A DNA stretch of 57,117 nucleotides from an uncultured Bacteroidales bacterium (GTDB taxonomy: Bacteria > Bacteroidota > Bacteroidia > Bacteroidales > Bacteroidaceae), in assembly GCA_902771725.1 (NCBI GenBank), contig CACXXT010000013.1, positions 1 to 57,117 of the forward strand. Direction: 5' to 3'. The notes beneath the pieces were generated by a model. That model was not told where the DNA came from, made no database searches, and saw nothing but the letters and a program-made list of their open reading frames with translations. The translations under genes and the position numbers were made by a program. Below are positions 44,401 to 52,123 of this stretch, piece after piece; within the stretch, counting starts at the first letter, position 1; the number at the start of each line of letters is the position of its first letter.

Positions 44401-45842
44401 GCGTGAATCTGCGTGCCAAGGGCAGTACCTATACTGGTGCCACCATCATCAACACTGGTACTGTGGAAGTCTCGGAGCTGGCCGACGGTGGTCTGCCCAG
44501 CAGTCTGGGTGCAGCGACCACAGACGTCCGCAACCTGCAGATTGGCAAAGCACGCCTCATCGTCAACAACGCCAACACAGCGACGAACCGCGACCTCCAG
44601 CTCAACGACACCGCCAGCATCCAGAATGCCAACGGCGTAGTCGCTCTCAAGGGTCGCATCAGCGGCAAAGGCACGCTGCGCAAAGAAGGGGCTGGGCAGC
44701 TGAACCTCACCTACGGCGGTGCCAACACCTACTCCGGCGGAACCATCCTCACCGCGGGCACTCTGGCCATGGGTACCTGGAACACCACTTTCGGAGTCTC
44801 CAGTTCACCTATCACCGTCACGGGCAATGCAACAATCAACATCTTCAACAACAACTCCACCTCTCAGGTTCCCACCTTCCAGAACCGTCTGACCATCGAG
44901 GCCGGCAAGACGCTGACCATGAACACCGGTCAGCGCTGCAAGATTCAGGGCACCCTGCTCGGAGCAGGTACGATGAATATCAGTTTCCCGTATGTCCGCG
45001 GCGATTTCTCGATGAATGCGGCAAATTTCGAAGGCACGCTGAACGTCACGGGTGGCCAGTTCCGCATCACCGCAGCCACGGACCTGAGCAAGGCTACCAT
45101 GAAAATCGGTGCCGGAGTCTATGCCGTTCACGTCAAGTCTCAGGGTTCCGAGGAACAGAACCTCACCACCAAGATAGGGTCTCTCCAGTCCACGGCCTCC
45201 GATGCACAGCTCTCTACGGGCACCTGGAACGTAGGTTACCTGGGCAAAGACGACACCTTCGCCGGCAAGTTCACGGGTTCACTGAATAAATATGGAACAG
45301 GTGCGCTGCGCCTGACGGGTACCGACAATACCGGCGCGCTTACCGTGAACGAGGGAACACTCGCCGCAGGCACAGTTTCCGCCATCGGCATCCTCACCCA
45401 CGGCGGCCCGCTCACCGTCAAACGGGGAGGCGGACTCGTGGTGAAGGTGCGTCGCAGCACCAAGACCTCCTGCGATGCCTTCAAGGTCTCCGGACGCATC
45501 ACCCTCACCTCCCCCACCCTGGTCATCAATCAGATCAGCGGCACACTGCAGGCAGGCGACGAACTGCCCGTCTTCACAGGTACAGGAAAGATTTCCCTCA
45601 CGGGCACTCCGGAAATTACTCCCGAACGTCCCGCCCCGGGACTTCTGTGGGATACGTCCCGCTTGGCTTCCGATGGTATTCTTGCTGTGGTTGCCGACCC
45701 CGACGGCATCAGCGAACTCTCTCCTGACACGCCTTCCGCATCTTCCGCCATCACCTCTGTATATGACCTCAACGGACGCAAAATCAATCGACCCCGCCAG
45801 GGTATCGTCATCCAGGACGGGAAGAAACACGTGAGCCGATAG
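41460..45842 (+). CDS. PL11 rhamnogalacturonan lyase fused to autotransporter-like repeats and a T9SS-like tail
   Basis: A 1460-residue secreted protein (signal [20 protein letters not shown]...). Residues about 26-640 are a PL11 rhamnogalacturonan I lyase: QRIQQPLGRGVVAVRNG, then a propeller full of Ca-binding D-x-D-G-D motifs (PIDLDGDGEMDYV, MADMDCDGYGDV, DTDGDGRDEM) and VVMEWHMRGTGGDHH. The remaining 800 residues resemble beta-helical autotransporter passengers: GSTYTGATIINTGTVEVSEL near 980, GANTYSGGTILTAGTLAMGT near 1083, LTGTDNTGALTVNEGTLAAG near 1280. The end VYDLNGRKINRPRQGIVIQD...HVSR is the sorting tail. It should cut the pectin backbone at the cell surface. Confidence 0.85.
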   Translation: MKRILSIVVVAVTLLATATTCVLAQRIQQPLGRGVVAVRNGNNVLVSWRRLAQEPENATYNVYVNGTKANSTPLANTNWQTTSSKVPVGASVAVTIIKDGMESEPSVPFVVKSYDIRNLFMSISFDASPLTAAQFHTSYVWPIDLDGDGEMDYVVNRLSNANALDCYVEGYLRTGEHLWTVKLGPNELSCSGQDDQITMADMDCDGYGDVIIQSSDGTQFWDPDKKDFGLYVNGGTKADTDNDGIVDYETQSTRNAPRYISIIDGITGREKASVEQSYNQHYNRTNRQSLMGDEYNKHVGHMGVFFHDGVHPAVVMEWHMRGTGGDHHYYNLGVAYDFEGGKAGKLKELFNEPTGAPAFHQIRIGDTDGDGRDEMIVGGYTMDHTGKILFNTGIAHGDRFRTSDIDPERPGLETFAIQQYAGDQLGMILYDAATGESIKRWYMPSTGDVGRGECMDVDPSHLGWEMWSTMDGNMYDAKGNLISGLGNQYPCEGIWWDAEPDREVVQSSDSHYNVYIQDFYKGREVEFAKISGWRYTTVYAKRAAFWGDIIGDWREELILLHNEDDVQVGVVGVSTDYTTPINNIYCLLEDPHYRGDCTTKGYYQSPNPGFYLGYDMPRPQLPPTMVTDLVFGPLFGNAAARSATFAGGNNAFTDYTRSKNISYADAKSVLIDLYAPSHIILNEAVSPAVIYAMPVRGQRQFVDGTGSFEGSMDFWKSQQGTFAINVPMNYTGTTYISEGILEVNNTIQGPVELRARGTLAGNATLVGNLLLEGALNYEGGRLSPGNVSEPFGTITLKRSLNINKPLFFEANIDNTPSSDLLSIEGDLDISSKLTIHVKHTGKLQPAEHRLITFTGEFKGKAANISVIGLEGLSYNIKVDEHAVCLVINEQRQAAEGVIWTGAESGVWDYQTSNWQLGDGATEFVAGDQIIFSDAAQRTTVQADELMPVGGIIFENQTKVITIGGTGGFSGEGSLVVNGGGRVNLRAKGSTYTGATIINTGTVEVSELADGGLPSSLGAATTDVRNLQIGKARLIVNNANTATNRDLQLNDTASIQNANGVVALKGRISGKGTLRKEGAGQLNLTYGGANTYSGGTILTAGTLAMGTWNTTFGVSSSPITVTGNATINIFNNNSTSQVPTFQNRLTIEAGKTLTMNTGQRCKIQGTLLGAGTMNISFPYVRGDFSMNAANFEGTLNVTGGQFRITAATDLSKATMKIGAGVYAVHVKSQGSEEQNLTTKIGSLQSTASDAQLSTGTWNVGYLGKDDTFAGKFTGSLNKYGTGALRLTGTDNTGALTVNEGTLAAGTVSAIGILTHGGPLTVKRGGGLVVKVRRSTKTSCDAFKVSGRITLTSPTLVINQISGTLQAGDELPVFTGTGKISLTGTPEITPERPAPGLLWDTSRLASDGILAVVADPDGISELSPDTPSASSAITSVYDLNGRKINRPRQGIVIQDGKKHVSR

Positions 45843-45848
45843 TCTATA

Positions 45849-48782
45849 CTATTTCTCATCGTCCTGCCTCTCCCGTCCCGGCGTGATGCCGTACGCTTCT
45901 TTGTAGATGCGGATGAAGTGCGGGAGGTCATAGAAGCCGTAACGCTCGGCGATAACCGACAGTTTCTTATTGGGGAACTGCAGTATTTCCTTATGCGCCT
46001 GTTCCAGACGCATCCTCATGATGTATTTCTTGGGCGACATGCCCGTGATGACGTTCATCTTGCGGCGCAACTGCGAGGTACTTATGCACAACTCTGCTGC
46101 AATACTCTCGACGTCGGCATTGCCCGTAGCGAGCTGCCTTTGGAAGACTTCCTCGAATTGTCGTACAAACGAGGTTGAGTGTTGTGAGAATGAAGAAGGT
46201 TCAAAAGCTGCTTCGGCAGCAGATGCTTCTTCGTCCAGGGGAGTGTTCTGGCTGGGCATGCGATTCATATCGGATAGTTTTGCGTATTTCTCTTGTATCA
46301 TTCGTCGGGTTTCCAACAGCTTTTGGATCCTGACATACAGTTCTTGCTCGTTGAAGGGTTTATAGAGGTAGGCGTCAGCACCCTCTTGCAGTCCACGGAC
46401 GCGGTCCGCTTCCGTCGCCTTGGCAGTGACGATGATGATGGGGATATGGCTCGTCAGTTCATCGGCACGTATGCTTCTGCAGAGCTGCAGTCCGTCGGTG
46501 TAGGGCATCATCACATCCGTGATAATGAGATCCGGCATGAGTTCGCGCGCCATCAGCAGACCCTGCTGTCCATTTGTAGCAAAGTGTAGTTCGTATTGTC
46601 CTTCCAGCAGGTGACCCATGTAGCGGGCCACGTCTGGCGAGTCTTCCACAATCAGTAGTGTGGGTAGGGCGGTCTCGCTCTCGGCTGGCTCTGACGTAGC
46701 CAGTGCATTCTCGAAGGTATCAGGAGCCGGCGCAGCATCCGAGGAATCTTTGCCCGACAAGTTCTCAGGTTTCTCCCTGGTCGTGAGCGCTGCGGCAGGA
46801 TGTTTTCCGGGGTTCCAGAGCACCTTCACCTTCGTTCCTTTCCCCACCTCACTGGCCACCTGTATATCGCCATGCTCGGCATCGACGATCTGCTTCACCA
46901 GCGCCAGCCCCACGCCACTGCCTGGGGCTTCAACATTATCTGCCCGATAGAAGGGCTCGAAGATATGGGGCAGAGCATCGGCTGCGATGCCACAACCGGT
47001 GTCCTCCACGGTCAGTTCCAGTTGGTCGCCCACACGATGCAGGGCGGCATGCACGCTTCCTCCTTCTGGAGTGAACTTCACGGCATTGCCGACAAGGTTT
47101 GTGATGATCTTGTCTACGTAATCGGGAACGAAGTTTGCCAGGATACCGCCCTCATCGGTGTCGAAGGTCACCTCCACACCTTTCTGTCGGCCTGCCTCGC
47201 GCAAGGTCTCTACGACCATCGTTGCCACAGCTGCGATGTCGCCATACTGCTGTTGCTGTTCGCCCATTGCTGACTTCACCTTGGAAATATCCAGCATCTG
47301 ATTCACCAGTGTCAGCAGTCTCGTTCCCTGCCTTTCAATCATCTCGCCTGTTTCCTGCAGTCGTTTGGTGTCAGCGAGGGGAGTGTCCTGGAGTTCCCTT
47401 CCCAATCCGAGGATGACGGTCAGCGGCGTACGGAACTCATGGGTAACGTTCGTGAAGAAAGACTCGCGTGCTTCAGTCAGACGGCGCAGTGTGTCGGCAG
47501 TCCGCTTCTTCTGGCGGAAGGCAAAAAGCAGCGAGGCAATCACCATGGCCAGCAGGACAAACACAACCAATGAGGTCCAGAGGACAATGCGGTTCATGCG
47601 TCGGCTCTCCACATTGGCTTCCTGCAGTTCATCGTTGTGGAACTCTGCATTGGCCTGACTCATCAGTTCCTTCAGCTGCTGGGCATGGATGGTGTCGGAC
47701 ATACGGACATAGCGGTTGAGGACATCCAGGGCGCCTCGGGCATCTATGGGAGCCATGGCCTCAGCCAGGGTACGGTAGTCGTACCAGGCAGCGTGGGTAT
47801 TCCCAACCTCCTCTTCCAGCCGGATGGCTTCCCGCAGCGCCTCCACGGCTTCGGCGTTTCTGCCGATGTCGATGAGATTCCATCCCTTGTACTCCAGCGT
47901 GATTGCCAGTTGGTTGCGGTCGAGGGGTTCCTGTGCCTTCACAATGGCAATGGCGGAGTCTGCCATCTGCAGTCCCAGCTCATATTCTCCTTTGCGGTCA
48001 TAGGCATAACTCAGTTGCGTCATGTGGTTTGCGATACCCGGCTGGAAGTCTATTGCACGTGCAGCCTCCACGGCACGCTTGCCGTATTCTATGGCCTGAT
48101 CCACCTCCAGGGCGCTGCAGAAGATCTCGCAGGCGACCCCCAGCGCATTGTGCAGTTGCATGTTGTCGCCCAGTTTTTCGTTGGTCTCGATGGCCTTGAC
48201 CACCAATGCCTTGGCTTCATCATATTTGCGGAGGGCGTGGTTGACCAGAGATAAATAAAGGTACGCACGTGAGAGCTGCAGGGTATTTTCCTCCTGCTGG
48301 CACAGGCGCATTGCCTGTTGACCGGCTTCCACTGCACGGGTGTAGTCACTGAGTTTGAAGAGGCAGTAGGCCTGGTCGCACAGCAATGTGCAGTGGATGT
48401 CCGCATCCTCTTCCTTTTCGGCCATCGGCAACGCCTTCTCGTTGTAGACAAGTGCCTCCTTGAAGTACGACGTCGTCAGCAGATAGCGCTCAGCGGCGAA
48501 GTTGATGACAAGATCCTGCCGGCGCGGTGCCATGGAGGATGTCAGTTCCAAGTTGTCCTCGAACAGCGCTCGCTGGTCGGAACAGAGAGCCAGCAGTTTG
48601 CGGCCTGCGGCAATGCGTGCCTCGCCGCGCGAGGACTCATAGACAGTCACCAGCGAATCGACCTCGCACGGCACATCGGCGAGGAGGCTAATTGGAACGA
48701 AAAGAGACAGGAAAAACAGCGCTGCGAAGTAGCGAACGAGTGAACTACCAAGAGAACCTTTATTTATGTGTGTATTTTGCAT
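45849..48782 (-). CDS. Hybrid histidine kinase/response regulator with TPR sensor and AraC output
   Basis: A 977-residue single-chain regulator. A signal-like or membrane segment (residues 17-36) is followed by TPR-type helices (about 40-375), one membrane helix (398-422), HisKA with H448 (FFTNVTHEFRTP), the HATPase domain (N-box ITNLVGNAVKFTPEGG; G1 DTGCGI; G2 GSGVGLALVKQI), a receiver with D756 and K808, and an AraC helix-turn-helix (about 875-970). Classical Bacteroides HTCS sensors carry beta-propellers; the TPR sensor is a different type. It is convergent with the PL11 gene, so pectin-derived signals are a reasonable guess, but the ligand is not evident. Confidence 0.92.
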   Translation of the reverse strand: MQNTHINKGSLGSSLVRYFAALFFLSLFVPISLLADVPCEVDSLVTVYESSRGEARIAAGRKLLALCSDQRALFEDNLELTSSMAPRRQDLVINFAAERYLLTTSYFKEALVYNEKALPMAEKEEDADIHCTLLCDQAYCLFKLSDYTRAVEAGQQAMRLCQQEENTLQLSRAYLYLSLVNHALRKYDEAKALVVKAIETNEKLGDNMQLHNALGVACEIFCSALEVDQAIEYGKRAVEAARAIDFQPGIANHMTQLSYAYDRKGEYELGLQMADSAIAIVKAQEPLDRNQLAITLEYKGWNLIDIGRNAEAVEALREAIRLEEEVGNTHAAWYDYRTLAEAMAPIDARGALDVLNRYVRMSDTIHAQQLKELMSQANAEFHNDELQEANVESRRMNRIVLWTSLVVFVLLAMVIASLLFAFRQKKRTADTLRRLTEARESFFTNVTHEFRTPLTVILGLGRELQDTPLADTKRLQETGEMIERQGTRLLTLVNQMLDISKVKSAMGEQQQQYGDIAAVATMVVETLREAGRQKGVEVTFDTDEGGILANFVPDYVDKIITNLVGNAVKFTPEGGSVHAALHRVGDQLELTVEDTGCGIAADALPHIFEPFYRADNVEAPGSGVGLALVKQIVDAEHGDIQVASEVGKGTKVKVLWNPGKHPAAALTTREKPENLSGKDSSDAAPAPDTFENALATSEPAESETALPTLLIVEDSPDVARYMGHLLEGQYELHFATNGQQGLLMARELMPDLIITDVMMPYTDGLQLCRSIRADELTSHIPIIIVTAKATEADRVRGLQEGADAYLYKPFNEQELYVRIQKLLETRRMIQEKYAKLSDMNRMPSQNTPLDEEASAAEAAFEPSSFSQHSTSFVRQFEEVFQRQLATGNADVESIAAELCISTSQLRRKMNVITGMSPKKYIMRMRLEQAHKEILQFPNKKLSVIAERYGFYDLPHFIRIYKEAYGITPGRERQDDEK

Positions 48783-48907
48783 CTTTTAAGTAATGTTTAC
48801 GCTTGAAGACGGGTCAAAAGTACAAAAAGAGTTGTAAAAACGGGCAAGAAATTGTGTCCGAAAAGCCAAAACGCGCGAAATATACATTTTTTTGCTCATT
48901 ATATACA
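48783..48907. promoter_or_regulatory. Control region upstream of the regulator gene
   Basis: Minus strand TACTTTTG (48815-48822), 33 nt before the regulator start, is the likely -7 box. The remainder is AT-rich without a gene. Confidence 0.45.
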
Positions 48908-48938
48908 ATTGATAATCTCTAAAATGTTCCTATCTTTG
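48908..48938 (+). promoter_or_regulatory. Promoter of the secreted-protein operon
   Basis: ATTG (48908-48911), 19-nt spacer, TATCTTTG (48931-48938). The ATG at 48992 lies about 45 nt downstream of the predicted start. Confidence 0.68.
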
Positions 48939-48991
48939 CACACAATTAAACTGCAATTTCATTTATTCATCACACAAAAACTCCTAATTTT

Positions 48992-51900
48992 ATGAAAAAG
49001 ATCTTATTCCTTTTAGCATTTGTTCTCGCAGGCGCGAGCGCGTTTGCGCAAGGCTGGGTAGCGCCGGTTTTAGACGGCAACACAAGCTACCGCTACTCCA
49101 CGACGGTTTATGCCCGTCTCAGCACGAACTTGTTCCCGACAAGTCCCAGCTTAGTGCTTGGAGCTTTCGTCAACGGCGAATGTAAGGCCATGGCAACCCC
49201 GGATACGTCCGTTTCCGGCAACCCATTCTATACGCTTGACCTCCGCAGCGACCTTGACGGCGACCTAAACATGCCTATCACCTTCCGGGTCTATGACGCA
49301 GGCACAGGTTTTGAGTATGTACTGGAATCCCCGACTGCGATGACATTCGTCGACCAGGCCACCTACGGTGCTCCACCTTCCACCAATGCCGTGGAGTTCA
49401 CTCTGAATGCAGCCACCAACTTCTCCCTCAACTTCACCGAGGCAGAACTCTGGACCCCGAACAACCCAGTTGAGTACAATCTCTACAAGGACTACATGAC
49501 CATCACACCCACAGGTGGCGTCATGCCTATAAATCTGGAATGGGAAATCACACCTGCTGGATATGCCATGGCCACAGATAGCGCGCTGATTGCAACGCAA
49601 CTCTACGACGGAGAACTGACCCTGGAGCTGAAAGGCCCCGCCACCCCGACAGCCGGCCCCTCAACTTTGGCTTCTTCCACCTTCAGGATTGTACAGCATG
49701 CCACCGCCATCGAACTCGTCCAGACCAACATACAGGTCAATAAGAGCGACTTCGCCGCAATGAAGACATTCATGCAGAAAGGCACTTCCTACAAGCTCAA
49801 CCCGGAGACCTCCACCGACCAAGTGGCTTGGGAGACCGAGAATTCCGACATCCTCCGTTGGGATGACACCGAAAAAGCATTCTATCCTCAGGCTGGAGGT
49901 ACTACTCGCATGCGTCCGTACATTTTGCAAAACAACAATACCACCAAACTCGTTCCCCTCATCGGCAATGACGAAGGCTGGATTAACGTTACCGTCTACG
50001 TTCCCGCAGAAAGCATCGAGATTGACTACTCCGCATTCGGAGGAAACTTCAAGGCCAACGTCGGCGACACCCATCTCTACGAACGTATGGCCAAGCTGAT
50101 TACCGTCAAGCCTTTGGATGCTACAGTCAAGACCTATAAGATTAGCATCGAAAACGGCGACGGCGTTGTGGAGAAGGTTGGCAACACCACCTTCAATGCT
50201 GTGGGCTCCGGCGTCGCAACCCTCAAGGTCGAAGCCGACGGTGCCCCTGCCACTGCCGCCGTGCAGGCCACCATTAACCTGACCGTGGAGAAGCCTGTCA
50301 AGAGTGCAAGCACTCCCAACAACACCATCTATGCCACCCTTACCGATGGTAATCCCACCGACATCACCAACCAGGTGAAGGCCAACATCTCCCTCGGCGG
50401 CGACCCCGCCCTCTGGGCTACGCAGGCCACCGCTACCCTCAGCGGCACTTACGTGACCTGTACGGACGACTCCGGTGCACCCATCACCCCGTCCTTCGAT
50501 GCCACTGGGCTTCTCGGCAAATACACCGCCGTGGCCGAAGGAACCTCCACCATGACCATCAACCTCCGTTGGCCGAACTACGATGATTGGGGTGTTTCCT
50601 CAGATGAACTGACCTACGGCACCGCCCAGAAGACCTTCGACATCGTGGTCCAGACCCTGGTTTCCCTGGTTGGCTTCGAAGTAGCCATCACCAACCCCGT
50701 CGTTGGAGCGAACGGCACCATCACCCTGACACCTCAGCCCGCAGGTGCTACCTTCGATCCCAATGAGATTAACGTCTACATCTACAACGATTACGACGAT
50801 GATACTAACAACACCAACGACTGGAGCGACCAGCTCTCCACCGATGTCATCTCCGAGACAACCGCCGGCCTGAGCTACAAGTTCACGTCCACCATCCCCG
50901 GCAACGTTAACGTCCTGGTCACCAAGAATGAACTTACCGGCGGCGAGACAGCCATCCCCGTCAACGACCCGAATTCACCAACATCCTACTCCTTCACGGG
51001 CTTTGAGATTGGCTGGCCTCTGGAACTCACCACCGGTTGGCAATGGCGCAGCAACCCCTGCGGCTTCGTTGCTTCGGCCGAACTCGGCAACACCTTCGGC
51101 AGCGCAGACCTCACGGAAATCCGCACCGGCAACAAGTTGCTCTACAACGATCCCAACTGGGGCCTCTACGGCACGCTGACCACCACGGCCGGCATCCTTC
51201 AGGGACAGTGCTACAAGGTAAATATGCAGAACGCCCACACGGCAACGCTCCTCGGCAGCACAGTCACCGATGCCAACAAGCGTGCTGGCTCCATCGATGC
51301 AACCACCAAGGCCCTTACCATTGCCTTGAATCCCGGATGGAATTGGGTGGGCTATCCTTATTTCTTCGACCGCAACCTGAACAACCTCTTCGGCGGCAAC
51401 ACCGATTTTGAAGGCGCTATGATTGTCGGAAAGACTGGTTTTGCTACATACAACTCCTCAACAGGCCTTTGGGAAGGTGCACTGCAGATGCTGAAGGCTG
51501 GTGAAGGATATATCATCAAGAATGCTAAGGCTACAGCCATCAGTCTCGTATTCCCCGACGAGACCACACTCACACCCGGCAATGAGGCCGTTCCCTCCGG
51601 TGTCAAGGGCATCAATGCCGCCGCTAAGGTCTGGGAGTACGACCACAGCCGCTTCGTGAACAACATGGCCGTCATAGCCACCCTGGAGGGCGTCGAACAT
51701 CCTGACCAGTACAGCATCGGTGCTTTCGTCGGCGACGAGTGCCGTGGTGAGGGCATCATCGAAGACGGCAAGGCATTCATCACCGTCCACTGCGACGCCG
51801 ATGAGTACGTTACCTTCAAGCTCTACAGCCCCTACACCAACGACTTCTACTCCATCGAAGAAGGACTGAAGGCCCAGACAAGTGTTGGATCACTGAGAGC

Positions 51901-52072
51901 TCCTCTCAAGTTGCACGCAGCAGGAGTGGTCGATGGTATCAACGCCACCACGTCTTCAGCTGAAGCCAATGCCTCCTACGACCTCAACGGCCGCCGCTCC
52001 ATCGCCACCCAGCGCGGTATCACCATCCGCCGTATGTCCGACGGCAGTGTCCGCAAGGTCATCGTGAAGTAA
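48992..52072 (+). CDS. Large secreted protein with Ig-like repeats and T9SS-like tail
   Basis: A 1026-residue protein with signal peptide MKKILFLLAFVLAGASAFA. Beta-sandwich modules follow one another: GAFVNGECKAMATPD near 60, several Ig-like blocks from 220 to 650, a segment with TGWQWRSNPCGFV and NPGWNWVGYPYFFDRNLNNL (about 680-790), and a second GAFVGDECRGEGIIEDGKAF near 910 that echoes the first. The end YDLNGRRSIATQRGITIRRM...VRKVIVK is a sorting-type tail. Two more genes for envelope proteins follow on the same strand with short gaps (51 and 55 nt). I infer an exported, surface-anchored protein; no enzyme motif was seen. Confidence 0.78.
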   Translation: MKKILFLLAFVLAGASAFAQGWVAPVLDGNTSYRYSTTVYARLSTNLFPTSPSLVLGAFVNGECKAMATPDTSVSGNPFYTLDLRSDLDGDLNMPITFRVYDAGTGFEYVLESPTAMTFVDQATYGAPPSTNAVEFTLNAATNFSLNFTEAELWTPNNPVEYNLYKDYMTITPTGGVMPINLEWEITPAGYAMATDSALIATQLYDGELTLELKGPATPTAGPSTLASSTFRIVQHATAIELVQTNIQVNKSDFAAMKTFMQKGTSYKLNPETSTDQVAWETENSDILRWDDTEKAFYPQAGGTTRMRPYILQNNNTTKLVPLIGNDEGWINVTVYVPAESIEIDYSAFGGNFKANVGDTHLYERMAKLITVKPLDATVKTYKISIENGDGVVEKVGNTTFNAVGSGVATLKVEADGAPATAAVQATINLTVEKPVKSASTPNNTIYATLTDGNPTDITNQVKANISLGGDPALWATQATATLSGTYVTCTDDSGAPITPSFDATGLLGKYTAVAEGTSTMTINLRWPNYDDWGVSSDELTYGTAQKTFDIVVQTLVSLVGFEVAITNPVVGANGTITLTPQPAGATFDPNEINVYIYNDYDDDTNNTNDWSDQLSTDVISETTAGLSYKFTSTIPGNVNVLVTKNELTGGETAIPVNDPNSPTSYSFTGFEIGWPLELTTGWQWRSNPCGFVASAELGNTFGSADLTEIRTGNKLLYNDPNWGLYGTLTTTAGILQGQCYKVNMQNAHTATLLGSTVTDANKRAGSIDATTKALTIALNPGWNWVGYPYFFDRNLNNLFGGNTDFEGAMIVGKTGFATYNSSTGLWEGALQMLKAGEGYIIKNAKATAISLVFPDETTLTPGNEAVPSGVKGINAAAKVWEYDHSRFVNNMAVIATLEGVEHPDQYSIGAFVGDECRGEGIIEDGKAFITVHCDADEYVTFKLYSPYTNDFYSIEEGLKAQTSVGSLRAPLKLHAAGVVDGINATTSSAEANASYDLNGRRSIATQRGITIRRMSDGSVRKVIVK

Positions 52073-52123
52073 CACCTTATTAATATAAACACGCGCACAC
52101 GCGTGAGAACGACATCCTGACGT

